Assembly: GCA_965539935.1 (NCBI GenBank)
Contig: CBETVX010000022.1
Span: 1 to 46,658 of the forward strand
Length of the DNA stretch: 46,658 nucleotides
DNA from: CBETVX01 sp965539935
GTDB taxonomy: Bacteria; Bacillota; Clostridia; Peptostreptococcales; Caminicellaceae
Direction: 5' to 3'
Both the position numbers and the translations under genes were made by a program. Below, piece after piece: positions 1 to 7,726 of the stretch (position 1 is the first letter of the stretch; every line of letters starts with the position of its first letter). The notes beneath the pieces are model-generated. The model saw only the letters and a program-made list of their open reading frames with translations. It did not search any database and was not told the DNA's origin.

Positions 1-50
1 CGCCGATGGTACTTGGTGGGTGACCGCCTGGGAGAGTAGGTCGTTGCCAG
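1..50 (+). rRNA. rrf: 5S ribosomal RNA, 3' end (partial)
   Basis: The first 50 bases match the conserved 3' half of bacterial 5S rRNA, including the GGTGGGTGACCGCCTGGGAG segment and the closing GTCGTTGCCAG. The 5' two-thirds lie outside the window. A strong terminator follows at once, so this is the end of an rRNA operon transcribed into the window. Confidence 0.93.
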
Positions 51-62
51 TTTATTTATAGA

Positions 63-97
63 AAATCCAGAAGTATATACTTCTGGATTTTTTTGTT
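63..97 (+). terminator. rRNA operon terminator
   Basis: Positions 63-90 form a perfect 28-base palindrome (arms begin AAATCCAGAAG) followed by a run of T. It sits 12 bases after the 5S end and is the expected intrinsic terminator of the rRNA operon. Confidence 0.9.
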
Positions 98-131
98 TTT
101 GAAAAAAATAGTAGAAATGTAGAGAAAATAT

Positions 132-167
132 AAAATTAAGGATCTTCTAAGTTTATGGTGGTGTAAA
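132..167 (+). repeat. Left target duplication (132-139) and left inverted repeat (140-167)
   Basis: AAAATTAA at 132-139 is followed by the left end starting GGATCTTCTAAG. The inner 20 bases (148-167) match the right end exactly in inverted orientation. Confidence 0.9.
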
Positions 168-168
168 A

Positions 169-210
169 TAATGTAATGCAATATTTAGCACTAAATATTG
201 CATTACATTA
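169..210. repeat. Perfect 20-bp inverted repeat just inside the left end
   Basis: Arms 169-188 and 191-210 are perfectly complementary with only two bases between them. The hairpin lies immediately inside the left terminal repeat. It could block transcription entering from the rRNA operon or be an extra structural part of the element end. No T run follows it. Confidence 0.8.
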
Positions 211-244
211 AAAACGCTGTATAGGTTAAGTAGGTTTGTTTTAA

Positions 245-293
245 GTATTAAAACATCCCCCACATATTCAACGTGGAGGATATATTTTAATAC
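245..293. repeat. Long hairpin downstream of the small membrane protein gene
   Basis: GTATTAAAA (245-253) pairs with TTTTAATAC (285-293), and inside it ATCCCCCAC (255-263) pairs with GTGGAGGAT (273-281) with one mismatch. It lies about 90 bases beyond the stop of the minus-strand gene at 381. It may be that gene's terminator or a second structured part of the element end. Confidence 0.6.
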
Positions 294-380
294 GTACTAA
301 ATTAATAATATAAATCTAGACTATCTTTATATATTTCGTTTGATTTATTTTCAACTTTTTTGTTTTTGCAGATAAGTTGA

Positions 381-743
381 TTAAATGAACCAAAACACAA
401 TTAAATTAATTATTGCAAATAAAATATAGGATAAGTTTTTAGGGTCAAATAACCCACCATTTTTTCTAACATTGTCTTTATCTTTCTTATACATATGTTC
501 TGCTGTTGATCCTGCTACTCTACCATAAGAACTTCCACTGCTACTCCCTGACATTAAAACTGATAATGCACTGGTAGAATTTGAATCCATATTAAATATG
601 TTTAGTAGTAATAAGGCAATACCAATAATCATCCATATAAAGAAAAAGTCTTTTAAACTTTCAGGTGCTGGATTGAATTTAATATATGATATAATCTCTA
701 CAATTCCTACAATTAATGGTATGCGTATTTTTTTAAGAAACAA
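381..743 (-). CDS. Small membrane protein, unknown function (element cargo)
   Basis: A 120-residue protein starting at TTG with a GGCGGGTGA ribosome binding site just upstream. Hydrophobic segments lie at about residues 8-22, 33-50 and 103-120. Between them is a polar stretch rich in Ser and Gly (about 54-80) followed by a charged segment, so it is probably a membrane protein with one soluble loop. A vegetative-type promoter (TTGACT, 16-bp spacer, TAAAAT on the minus strand) is visible upstream. I do not recognise a family. It is the cargo gene nearest the left end of the transposable unit and reads outward toward that end. An ORF on the other strand at 598-795 is a shadow of it. Confidence 0.7.
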   Translation of the reverse strand: MFLKKIRIPLIVGIVEIISYIKFNPAPESLKDFFFIWMIIGIALLLLNIFNMDSNSTSALSVLMSGSSSGSSYGRVAGSTAEHMYKKDKDNVRKNGGLFDPKNLSYILFAIINLIVFWFI

Positions 744-939
744 AATTTGTCACCCGCCTTTTTATTTACTCTTAAACATCTTAATTAAATTATAACTTAA
801 CTATTTAATAATCTCAATTTTTTTAATTTTAATGTATTAATAGTTGTAGTCAAAAATGATAATCTATTTATAACTCTACTATAGTTGAGTATTATTTATA
901 AAATTAATGCATCTCTTAAAATTGACCTTGCTTATAAAA

Positions 940-952
940 AGCCTATCACATA
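940..952. repeat. 13-bp inverted repeat, left copy (partner 1457-1469)
   Basis: AGCCTATCACATA at 940-952 is repeated exactly in inverted orientation at 1457-1469, bracketing the exported-protein gene at 1019-1426. It could be the trace of a nested insertion or a pair of protein-binding sites. Apart from a small hairpin and this repeat, 744-1018 holds no gene. Confidence 0.6.
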
Positions 953-964
953 GTTAAATATCAA

Positions 965-983
965 ATACGCTAATTGAGCGTAT
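965..983 (-). terminator. Possible terminator of the exported-protein gene
   Basis: ATACGCT (965-971) and AGCGTAT (977-983) form a 7-bp stem with a 5-base loop about 35 bases past the minus-strand stop codon. The following T run is poor, so confidence is moderate. Confidence 0.45.
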
Positions 984-1018
984 CTAGAAAATAATCAATA
1001 TTATGAAATTGCTATATA

Positions 1019-1426
1019 TTAATAAAATCTATATCCATCAAGCCATGACCTACTCTCGTAGTAGGGAGTATATTGGTTTGTTTCATAGTTCGCTGTATCT
1101 CCCCAATCCAAAATTTTTGTCAAATTATCTCCTGTCCAATAATTCCTTATAGCGTTACCTAAATGTGGTGTACCTTGAGTAACTACAACCTCTCCACAAT
1201 CACAGATATATTCGCCATAACCACCTGCTAGCATCTCATCTGTAGGTGCATAGAAAACTTCTGCCCAAGCATAAGTATGTTCCATTCTATGGAGTCCATA
1301 ATAAGCACATGGACCAACTTCTTGAATTATAATCTCTCCATCAATTGTAGATTCTTCGGCATTGCCGGTTACAGTCATTCCCATTAACAAAATTAATAAC
1401 AAAACAAAACTAATACTTTTCTTCAT
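1019..1426 (-). CDS. Exported protein, unknown function (element cargo, paralogue of 3178-3615)
   Basis: A 135-residue protein with a clear Sec signal peptide: MKKS, a hydrophobic core to about residue 18, and likely cleavage after GNA near residue 23. The ATG is preceded by AAGGGGGAT. The mature part is short and aromatic, with three Cys residues (one alone, two as CDC). It contains the segment FYAPTDEMLAGGY, which parallels FYATDDEIIATGY in the exported protein at 3178-3615, so the two share a small secreted domain. A matching ECF-like promoter lies about 185 bases upstream (1610-1642). No known family was recognised. Confidence 0.8.
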   Translation of the reverse strand: MKKSISFVLLLILLMGMTVTGNAEESTIDGEIIIQEVGPCAYYGLHRMEHTYAWAEVFYAPTDEMLAGGYGEYICDCGEVVVTQGTPHLGNAIRNYWTGDNLTKILDWGDTANYETNQYTPYYESRSWLDGYRFY

Positions 1427-1609
1427 TTGTTTATCCCCCTTAAATCAATTTTTTGTTATGTGATAGGCTATTTAATGTAATATCTTTTAAGTTCTAAATG
1501 TTCTTTGATATTTGTTCTAGTGAAAGTAAAACTATTATCTTAAATATCAAATTTAGATTTTTTGCTGCTTTCTTAACCTCCTTTAACTTTTATTTATTTT
1601 TTTTTCATA

Positions 1610-1642
1610 ATATATAGATAAGAAAGTTTGCATTTTGTTTCA
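1610..1642 (-). promoter_or_regulatory. ECF-sigma-like promoter of exported cargo gene 1
   Basis: On the minus strand TGAAAC (1642-1637) is followed after exactly 18 bases by TCTATATAT (1618-1610) and then TATGAAAA. The same two blocks with the same 18-base spacing stand before the second exported cargo gene (3685-3653). A TGAAAC -35 is typical of ECF sigma factors, and an ECF gene lies between the two targets. Between this site and the gene start (1427-1609), and on to 1895, I see no intact gene. There is one isolated AAAGGAGG, followed by a short open frame that has no start codon. Confidence 0.6.
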
Positions 1643-1895
1643 AACTTTTTAAAATATTTTATCTATTAGGACAAAAGACCTATATAAAAGTTTGTATAGA
1701 CTTTAAAGTCTAATTAATATATATCTGTGTTAAAGTAACAAATCCTTATTTGTTTCAATAACTTTCTAATAGGTAATCTATATAAATGTATGTCCTACTA
1801 CATATACTAGGTATTTGAATCATGGATATAATTGCCTATTATTACATATTGTGAATATATGATATGATTATTGTATCGTGTATAAGGAGGTTGCT

Positions 1896-2465
1896 ATGTT
1901 ATTCTTGATAAATTTATTCATTACAGGGCATGATTTAACTGATAATCAAAAAGGTATAATATATAAAAAGTATTATAAATTAGTATATAAAAATGTATAT
2001 TACTACATTAAAAACGACGAAATTACGAAAGATTTAACCAATGAAACTTTTTTAACCGTATATGAAAAACTACATACATTAGAAGATATAGAAAAACTTA
2101 AAAACTGGATTTGTGTTATAGCTTCTAACAAAGCAAAGCAATACCTTAACAAAAACAACAAGTTGTACTTTGTAGAGGATTATAATGGACTAGATAACTC
2201 TACTGAAGATTTAAGTTTAGAAGAAGAGGTTATAGAAAAAATGGAGAGAGAACGTTCTATCAAGCTTATACGGAAAGGTCTAAATAAGATACCTCCCCTA
2301 TATAAGCAAGTACTGACTCTAAGATATTACGATGAACTATCATACAGAGAAATTGCAACTACTTTAGATAAAAATATAGGAACAATAAAAACATATATAC
2401 ATCGATCCAAACATGAATTATATTCATATATACTTGCCTATATGAAAGGAGATAATAATGGATAA
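1896..2465 (+). CDS. ECF-type RNA polymerase sigma factor (element cargo)
   Basis: A 189-residue sigma-70 family protein with the two domains of ECF factors. Region 2 lies around residues 20-85 (with NETFLTVYEKL and NWICVIASNKAKQYL). Region 4 lies around 125-180 (IPPLYKQVLTLRYYDELSYREIATTL with a helix-turn-helix and IKTYIHRSK). ATG at 1896 is chosen because AAGGAGG (1884-1890) sits 5 bases before it; an in-frame GTG 18 bases earlier lacks a site. The next gene overlaps its end by 8 bases, the usual arrangement of sigma and anti-sigma genes. Likely targets are the two exported cargo proteins. Confidence 0.92.
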   Translation: MLFLINLFITGHDLTDNQKGIIYKKYYKLVYKNVYYYIKNDEITKDLTNETFLTVYEKLHTLEDIEKLKNWICVIASNKAKQYLNKNNKLYFVEDYNGLDNSTEDLSLEEEVIEKMERERSIKLIRKGLNKIPPLYKQVLTLRYYDELSYREIATTLDKNIGTIKTYIHRSKHELYSYILAYMKGDNNG

Positions 2466-3153
2466 TAAGATAGATAACCTAATTAAAGATGCTATTTCCC
2501 AAGAAATGGATAATATTTACATTAATGATAAGACCATAGAAGTAGAGTGGAGAAAATTCAAAAATATTAGAAAGAAAAGAGATAAAGCTAGTAAATTAAA
2601 AAGGGCATTATCTATAGCTGTAGTAATAGTATTAGGAGCTATGATTACTATACCTTTCCTAACTAGTGAGTCATATTCCTGGAACATTTTTAAACTATTT
2701 AATATTACAAATAATGATGGGAATACTTCTATACAGCAGAAAACATCCACCAACGAATTGTCTGAACAGAGCTTAAACAATATTAATGAAAGGATAACAA
2801 CACTTAATAAAGCAAGGGATATCATAGACTTTACTATTATTACTCTTCCCTTTGAACTTATTGATACAAAACTCGTAGGAGATAGAGAAATTCATTTAAC
2901 TTATAATACTCCAAAGGGAAAGATTCTATTTATTCAAAAGCAAATAGGATTAGAAAACACACAAAGCATCAATGTTTCACAATTTAGTAACGTTGAAAAG
3001 TTCAACATTAACAATGCAGAGTATACTTATATAAACATAAAGGATAAGATAATAAAGGTTATCTGGGAGATTACGGGTGTAAAGTATGAAATGAATATTA
3101 AGTATCCTATCAATTTAAATGAAGTGAAAAATTTAATAATTAAGTTAGATTAA
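2458..3153 (+). CDS. Putative membrane anti-sigma factor (element cargo)
   Basis: A 231-residue protein that starts inside the end of the sigma gene, so the two are translationally coupled. An N-terminal cytoplasmic part of about 45 basic residues is followed by one membrane helix (about 48-68) and an extracellular domain of about 160 residues with no Cys. This topology and position fit a membrane-anchored anti-sigma factor with a sensor domain outside the cell; the C-terminal part resembles DUF4367-type domains. No zinc-binding ZAS motif (HxxxCxxC) is present, so the sigma-binding part is not the common type. A bidirectional terminator follows directly. Confidence 0.75.
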   Translation: MDNKIDNLIKDAISQEMDNIYINDKTIEVEWRKFKNIRKKRDKASKLKRALSIAVVIVLGAMITIPFLTSESYSWNIFKLFNITNNDGNTSIQQKTSTNELSEQSLNNINERITTLNKARDIIDFTIITLPFELIDTKLVGDREIHLTYNTPKGKILFIQKQIGLENTQSINVSQFSNVEKFNINNAEYTYINIKDKIIKVIWEITGVKYEMNIKYPINLNEVKNLIIKLD

Positions 3154-3178
3154 AAGAAGACGGCTGAGCCGTCTTCTT
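3154..3178. terminator. Bidirectional terminator between converging cargo genes
   Basis: Arms of 12 bases, AAGAAGACGGCT and its complement, lie around G3166. A T-rich end follows on the plus strand and an A-rich start (T on the minus strand) precedes it. It serves the anti-sigma gene on plus and the exported-protein gene on minus. Confidence 0.85.
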
Positions 3179-3615
3179 TAGTTTACATCTATTGATAATG
3201 TATGAGAGGTATCGGTTTCTTTAGTTCCACCTTGACTAATCTTATGGATGGCAAATGCTCTATATGTCCCTGGATTTGCAGGTGCTTGTATGGAAAGGCT
3301 AACATAATCATCATTATATAACTTTTTAGAATCACTATATACAGTTTCCCAAGCTCTTAAGCTACTATTGTATTTTTCAATGTAAACATCAACATAAATA
3401 CTATCTACATTAGCATAAGTATTGGTATATCCCGTAGCTATAATTTCATCATCAGTAGCATAAAAGTCTATAGAACATCCATAGTCAGTTAGATATTCAT
3501 AGCTTGAAGTAGAATTAATTATTACATCCCCTATCTTAGTTTCATTTGCAAATACCATCACATTTGAAGCTAGTACAAGAATAGTTATTAACATTAGACC
3601 TACTATTTTTTTCAT
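3178..3615 (-). CDS. Exported protein, unknown function (element cargo)
   Basis: A 145-residue protein with a signal peptide (MKKIVGLMLITILVL, probable cleavage after FA near residue 24). The start at 3615 is chosen because AAGGAGGATTTCAA directly precedes it; the in-frame extension upstream has no site. The mature protein is rich in Ser, Thr and Tyr with alternating hydrophobic residues (VYVDVYIEKY-like and LSIDV), suggesting a beta-sandwich fold. FYATDDEIIATGY matches the segment in the exported protein at 1019-1426. It is expressed from an ECF-like promoter and lies next to the sigma/anti-sigma pair, so it is a probable target of that sigma factor. Confidence 0.8.
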   Translation of the reverse strand: MKKIVGLMLITILVLASNVMVFANETKIGDVIINSTSSYEYLTDYGCSIDFYATDDEIIATGYTNTYANVDSIYVDVYIEKYNSSLRAWETVYSDSKKLYNDDYVSLSIQAPANPGTYRAFAIHKISQGGTKETDTSHTLSIDVN

Positions 3616-3652
3616 TTGAAATCCTCCTTGTATAATTATTTTGTTTTTCACT

Positions 3653-3685
3653 ATATATAGATATATAAGCCGCTAAAATGTTTCA
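3653..3685 (-). promoter_or_regulatory. ECF-sigma-like promoter of exported cargo gene 2
   Basis: On the minus strand TGAAAC (3685-3680) is followed after 18 bases by TCTATATAT (3661-3653) and then AGTGAAAA. It is the twin of the site at 1610-1642. It lies about 40 bases before the start codon of the exported-protein gene. Confidence 0.65.
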
Positions 3686-3744
3686 AAAAACTTTAGAAAT
3701 ATCATATAATGTATTTAGTAATAGAGCAAAAAGGAGTTATTAAA

Positions 3745-5100
3745 TTGACAGAACATAAATTGCTAGAGAAAATGTTAGACCTACCAGAATTTAAAATAAC
3801 AGATTTAAAGCATAATGAAAATGACATAAGAATATATGTTGAGAAAAAAGACAAACCTTATGTATGCCCCCAATGTGGAATATCATATCCCGAGGTAAGA
3901 ATTCATAGTAATAGAACTCAAGAAGTTAGGGATAAGAATATACAAGGTAAAAGAGTTGGACTTATGTTCAAGCGTAGAAGGTATAAGTGCATGGAGTGTG
4001 GATCTACATTCTATGAGTTAAGTGACTCTATTTCCCGTAAGAGCCGTTTAACTAATAGGCTAAGGGATTATATTGCCAACCAGGCAAAACAACGTTCATT
4101 TATTGAAATAGAGCGTGAACTAGATATATCGAATGTTACTATTAGAGAAATATTCCTCAGCGAAATGAAATCTAAACTTAAATGTGGACTTGATTTAGAA
4201 ACACCTTCTTTTATTGGAATTGATGAGATACATATTCAAAGGCAAGGCAAACATAAAAAGCAGGCATGAGGGATTATTGCTAACGGTAGTGACCATACAG
4301 TTATGGATATACTCCCTAATAGAAATAAGTCCACTATAATAGAATATTTTAATAGTTTGAAAAATCCTGAAAATGTTCAAGTGGTTACAATGGATATGTG
4401 GAAGTATTATAGGGATGCAGTATATCAGGCTCTACCGAATGCCTTTGTAGTAATAGATAAGTTTCACGTTGTGAAAATTGCTAACGATGCACTGAATACA
4501 CTAAGAAAGTCCTACAAGGATGAATTAGGTAGAAAAAGAAACAAGGCCTTAAAACATGATAGATACTTACTGCTCAAAAGGGAGCATGACTTAAAACCTT
4601 TACCCGACATTCCTCTTAGAGATACATGGCTTAATGAAATTCCTAGACTTAAAACAGCCTATGAATTAAAAGAGGAATTCTTTAAGATATATGATAGTAA
4701 AACAAAGAAAGAAGCATTAAGAAGGTATAAAGAGTGGAAGTTAAAAGTTCCTTCTAATATGAAAGAATATAAAGAAGTGATTAAATCTGTGGAGGCTTGG
4801 AAACCAGAAATATTTAATTACTTTGATTTTAGAGTTACCAATGCCTTTGTAGAAGGTTTTAATAGTACAATTAGAGCGATAGAAAAGCAAGGGCGAGGAT
4901 ATTCCTTTGATGTCCTTCGTGCTAAAGTTATATTCTGCATCAACCATAAAGTTGATAAACCATCCTATGGTCAAGATAGATTTTATGATATGCCCTTTGG
5001 TGGATTCAATATGTTTAGTCCTCAAAGTTATATGAGAAAAAAAGATTATGGGGTTAAATTTGATGATATAATAAATACATTAAATGAAGGAATGCTGTAG
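3745..5100 (+). pseudogene. ISL3-family transposase interrupted by an in-frame TGA
   Basis: One reading frame of 452 codons carries an N-terminal zinc-binding domain (CPQC, then CMEC), a helix-turn-helix region and a DDE core. The core landmarks are GIDEIHI, then VTMDMWKYY and VVIDKFHVVK, then NAFVEGFNSTIRAIEKQGRG. TTG at 3745 is the likely start because AAGGAG (3731-3736) lies 8 bases before it. The frame is broken once, by TGA at 4267-4269, between the first catalytic Asp and the rest. Reading resumes in the same frame immediately after, so a single base change explains the break. An ATG at 4303 could start the C-terminal part, which would lack the DNA-binding domain. The right inverted repeat begins 30 bases after the stop. 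Confidence 0.9.
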
Positions 5101-5130
5101 TAATTCCTTCATTTTTTGTACTGTAAATTA

Positions 5131-5166
5131 TTTACACCACCATAAACTTAGGAGAGCCAAAATTAA
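5131..5166 (+). repeat. Right inverted repeat (5131-5158) and right target duplication (5159-5166)
   Basis: The right end reads TTTACACCACCATAAACTTA then GGAGAGCC and is the inverted partner of 140-167. AAAATTAA follows directly and equals the 8 bases before the left end. Confidence 0.9.
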
Positions 5167-5180
5167 ATGGAAGTATCAGA

Positions 5181-5210
5181 AAAGATAGTAAAGAAATACT
5201 ATCTTTTTAT
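5181..5210 (+). terminator. Terminator upstream of nrdJ
   Basis: AAAGATAGTA (5181-5190) and TACTATCTTT (5197-5206) form a 10-bp stem with a 6-base loop followed by a T-rich tail. Before the transposon inserted it would have been a second terminator behind the rRNA operon. Confidence 0.75.
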
Positions 5211-5211
5211 T

Positions 5212-5240
5212 TTGACTTACAATATAGGAAGTGATACAAT
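5212..5240 (+). promoter_or_regulatory. Vegetative promoter of nrdJ
   Basis: TTGACT (5212-5217), a 17-base spacer and TACAAT (5235-5240) match the housekeeping consensus closely. The site is 55 bases before the nrdJ start codon. No riboswitch fits in this short leader. Confidence 0.75.
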
Positions 5241-5294
5241 ATATAGTGCAATTAATAAAAAAGAGACACTAAATATTGACGAGGATGGTGAAAT

Positions 5295-7658
5295 ATGCAG
5301 CTATCACAGAATGCTAAAACTGTATTAGAAAGAAGATACTTGAAAAAAAACGCTCAAGGAGAAGTAATAGAAACTCCTAAAGATTTATTTAAAAGAGTAG
5401 CAAAACATATTGCAAAGGCTGAAGAAAAATATAACTCAAAAGAGAATATTCAGGAAATAGAAAATAAATTCTATGAAATAATGACAAATTTAGAGTTTTT
5501 ACCTAATTCTCCAACTTTAATGAATGCAGGCAACCATTTAGGTCAGCTTTCTGCTTGCTTTGTATTACCTGTAGAGGACTCTATGGAGGGAATATTTGAT
5601 GCAGTTAAAAATGCAGCACTAATACATAAAAGTGGCGGTGGAACAGGTTTCAGCTTCACACGACTTAGGGCAAAGGGAGCTTCTGTAGCATCCACTGGAG
5701 GAGTTGCTTCAGGGCCAGTGAGTTTTATGAAGGTGTTTAATGCTGCTACTGAGGCAGTTAAACAAGGTGGTAAAAGAAGAGGAGCCAATATGGGGATTCT
5801 TAGAGTAGACCATCCAGACATAATGGAATTCATTAAAAGTAAAGAAGATAATGATGAATTAAACAACTTTAACATAAGCGTAGGTATCACAGAGGAGTTT
5901 ATGAAAGCTGTAGAAGCCAATAGGGACTATGATTTAATAGAGCCCACTACAAAGGAAGTAAAAGGAAAATTAAATGCTAAAGAAGTATTCAATATAATCG
6001 TATCAATGGCATGGAAAAACGGAGAACCAGGTATAGTATTTTTAGACAGAATTAATAGGGATAATATAGTTCCAGATATAGGGGAGATAGAAAGTACAAA
6101 TCCCTGTGGAGAGCAGCCTCTATTACCCTATGAATCCTGTAACCTTGGCTCAATAAACCTATCTAAAATGGTAAAATATGAAAATGGTAAAGCCCTTATA
6201 AACTATGAAAGATTAGGCGAAGTAGTAGATTTAGCTGTTAATTTCTTAGATAACGTAATTGATGTAAATAAATATCCTTTAAAAGAAATTGAAGAAATGA
6301 CTAAATCTAATAGAAAAATAGGATTAGGAGTTATGGGCTTTGCCGATATGCTTTTAATGCTAGGAGTACCATATAACTCTGATAAAGCAGTTGGAATAGC
6401 AAGGGAAGTAATGGGCTTCATAAATGAAAGGTCCAAGGAAAAATCCATGAAGTTAGCTGAAGAAAGGGGTACATTCCCTAACTACGATAAAAGTATATTT
6501 AAAGAAAAGGGTATGAAGCTAAGAAATGGAACTACTACAACTATTGCTCCAACAGGATCTATCAGTATTATTGGAGGATCATCAAGTGGTATAGAGCCCT
6601 TATTTGCCCTATGTTATTTTAGAAATGTTATGGACAATGATAAATTAGTAGAAGCAAATCCAATTTTTAAAGAATATCTTCAAAGAGAAGGCATATACTC
6701 AGAAGAGCTTATGGAAAAGGTGGTAAAGCAAGGAACTATTAAACACATAGAAGAGATACCACAGCACATAAGAGATATATTTGTAACGGCCCATGATATT
6801 ACTCCAGAATGGCATATAAAAATGCAGGCAGCATTCCAAGAAAATGTGGATAACGCAGTATCCAAAACCGTTAATTTTCCACATGATGCTACCATAGAAG
6901 AAGTTACTGAGGCCTATATCCTTGCATATAAATTAGGCTGTAAAGGTTTAACTATATATAGAGATGGTAGTAGGGATGGACAGGTACTAAATATAGGTAA
7001 AGCAGAAAAGAAGAGTGAGGAAGAGGCTGCAACTACAGTAGTAGAAAAAAAAGAAATAGTTCCTAGGGAAAGACCAAAAACAACAATGGGTATAACAGAT
7101 AAAGTTAGAATTGGATGTGGGAACCTATATATTACCGCTAATTATGACCAAGAAGGTATATGTGAAGTATTTACAAACCTTGGGAGAGCAGGTGGATGCC
7201 CAAGCCAAAGTGAGGCTACTAGTAGACTTATATCTATAGCATTAAGGGCAGGAATAAGTGCAGAATCTATAATTGAACAGCTTAAAGGTATAAGATGTCA
7301 TTCTACCTTAAGACAAAGAGGTAAAGGTAATTCCCAGATAAACGTACTATCTTGTCCCGATGCAATAGGTAGAACCTTAGAAAAAGTATTAAATATGCAA
7401 ATAGTAGCAGGGGAAAAAAATATAGATGATATAGCAATGGAAATAGAAGAAGAATCTGAATCGGATTGTAATGATAACTGCTCCTTATGCACTTTATCGG
7501 ATAAATGCTCAAATCCATATAAAGATGAAATATCTATAGGAATGGATCAGTCCGAAAGTGATAAAAATATAAGCCATTGTCCCGAATGTGGCAACCAAGT
7601 AGAACATGAAGGCGGCTGTATGATATGCAGAAGTTGTGGATATTCTAAGTGTGGGTAA
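5295..7658 (+). CDS. nrdJ: Adenosylcobalamin-dependent ribonucleotide reductase (class II)
   Basis: This 787-residue enzyme reduces ribonucleotides to deoxyribonucleotides using vitamin B12, independent of oxygen. The N-terminus has no obvious ATP cone. The catalytic loop NPCGE places the thiyl-radical Cys at about residue 271 with Asn269 and Glu273. Cys88 (SACFVLP) and Cys282 (YESCNLG) fit the redox-active pair. The C-terminal region has a TSCPD-like domain (about 600-700), then two Cys-rich clusters, the last a zinc-ribbon (CPECG and CRSCGYSKCG) thought to relay electrons. Length is normal for the clostridial form. It is transcribed alone and has a terminator at both ends. Confidence 0.96.
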   Translation: MQLSQNAKTVLERRYLKKNAQGEVIETPKDLFKRVAKHIAKAEEKYNSKENIQEIENKFYEIMTNLEFLPNSPTLMNAGNHLGQLSACFVLPVEDSMEGIFDAVKNAALIHKSGGGTGFSFTRLRAKGASVASTGGVASGPVSFMKVFNAATEAVKQGGKRRGANMGILRVDHPDIMEFIKSKEDNDELNNFNISVGITEEFMKAVEANRDYDLIEPTTKEVKGKLNAKEVFNIIVSMAWKNGEPGIVFLDRINRDNIVPDIGEIESTNPCGEQPLLPYESCNLGSINLSKMVKYENGKALINYERLGEVVDLAVNFLDNVIDVNKYPLKEIEEMTKSNRKIGLGVMGFADMLLMLGVPYNSDKAVGIAREVMGFINERSKEKSMKLAEERGTFPNYDKSIFKEKGMKLRNGTTTTIAPTGSISIIGGSSSGIEPLFALCYFRNVMDNDKLVEANPIFKEYLQREGIYSEELMEKVVKQGTIKHIEEIPQHIRDIFVTAHDITPEWHIKMQAAFQENVDNAVSKTVNFPHDATIEEVTEAYILAYKLGCKGLTIYRDGSRDGQVLNIGKAEKKSEEEAATTVVEKKEIVPRERPKTTMGITDKVRIGCGNLYITANYDQEGICEVFTNLGRAGGCPSQSEATSRLISIALRAGISAESIIEQLKGIRCHSTLRQRGKGNSQINVLSCPDAIGRTLEKVLNMQIVAGEKNIDDIAMEIEEESESDCNDNCSLCTLSDKCSNPYKDEISIGMDQSESDKNISHCPECGNQVEHEGGCMICRSCGYSKCG

Positions 7659-7726
7659 AATATTAACATATTATAATAAACAAGCAATAGACCTAATTTG
7701 AAATAAATTTCAGTACAAATATTTAG

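Larger units (their letters stand above)
140..5158 (+). mobile_element. ISL3-family transposable unit with passenger genes (about 5.0 kb)
   Basis: The unit is bounded by imperfect 28-bp terminal inverted repeats (140-167 and 5131-5158, three mismatches). Directly outside them lies the same 8-bp sequence AAAATTAA (132-139 and 5159-5166), a target duplication of the size known for ISL3 elements. The transposase reads toward and ends just inside the right end. No second left end is visible next to the transposase, so the cargo at 381-3615 lies inside the mobile unit. The cargo is a small membrane protein, two exported proteins, an ECF sigma factor and an anti-sigma-like protein. Insertion was between the rRNA terminator and nrdJ. 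The transposase has an in-frame stop, so the copy may now depend on help in trans. Confidence 0.88.

Noticed and set aside
598..795. 65-residue ORF on the plus strand
   Set aside because: Fully overlaps the minus-strand membrane protein gene, has no ribosome site and encodes low-complexity hydrophobic sequence.
1752..1790. ECF-like promoter for the sigma gene itself (TCTATATAA at 1777)
   Set aside because: At the right distance upstream the -35 box is not TGAAAC; the nearby GTTTCA is in the wrong orientation.
4267..4269. In-frame TGA as a selenocysteine codon in the transposase
   Set aside because: Transposases of this family have no selenoprotein members, and no SECIS-like hairpin follows closely. 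A point mutation is simpler.
5543..5920. 125-residue antisense ORF inside nrdJ and similar long antisense frames in clpC, radA and dhaK
   Set aside because: Shadow frames caused by codon bias of the true genes; no ribosome sites and compositionally odd translations.
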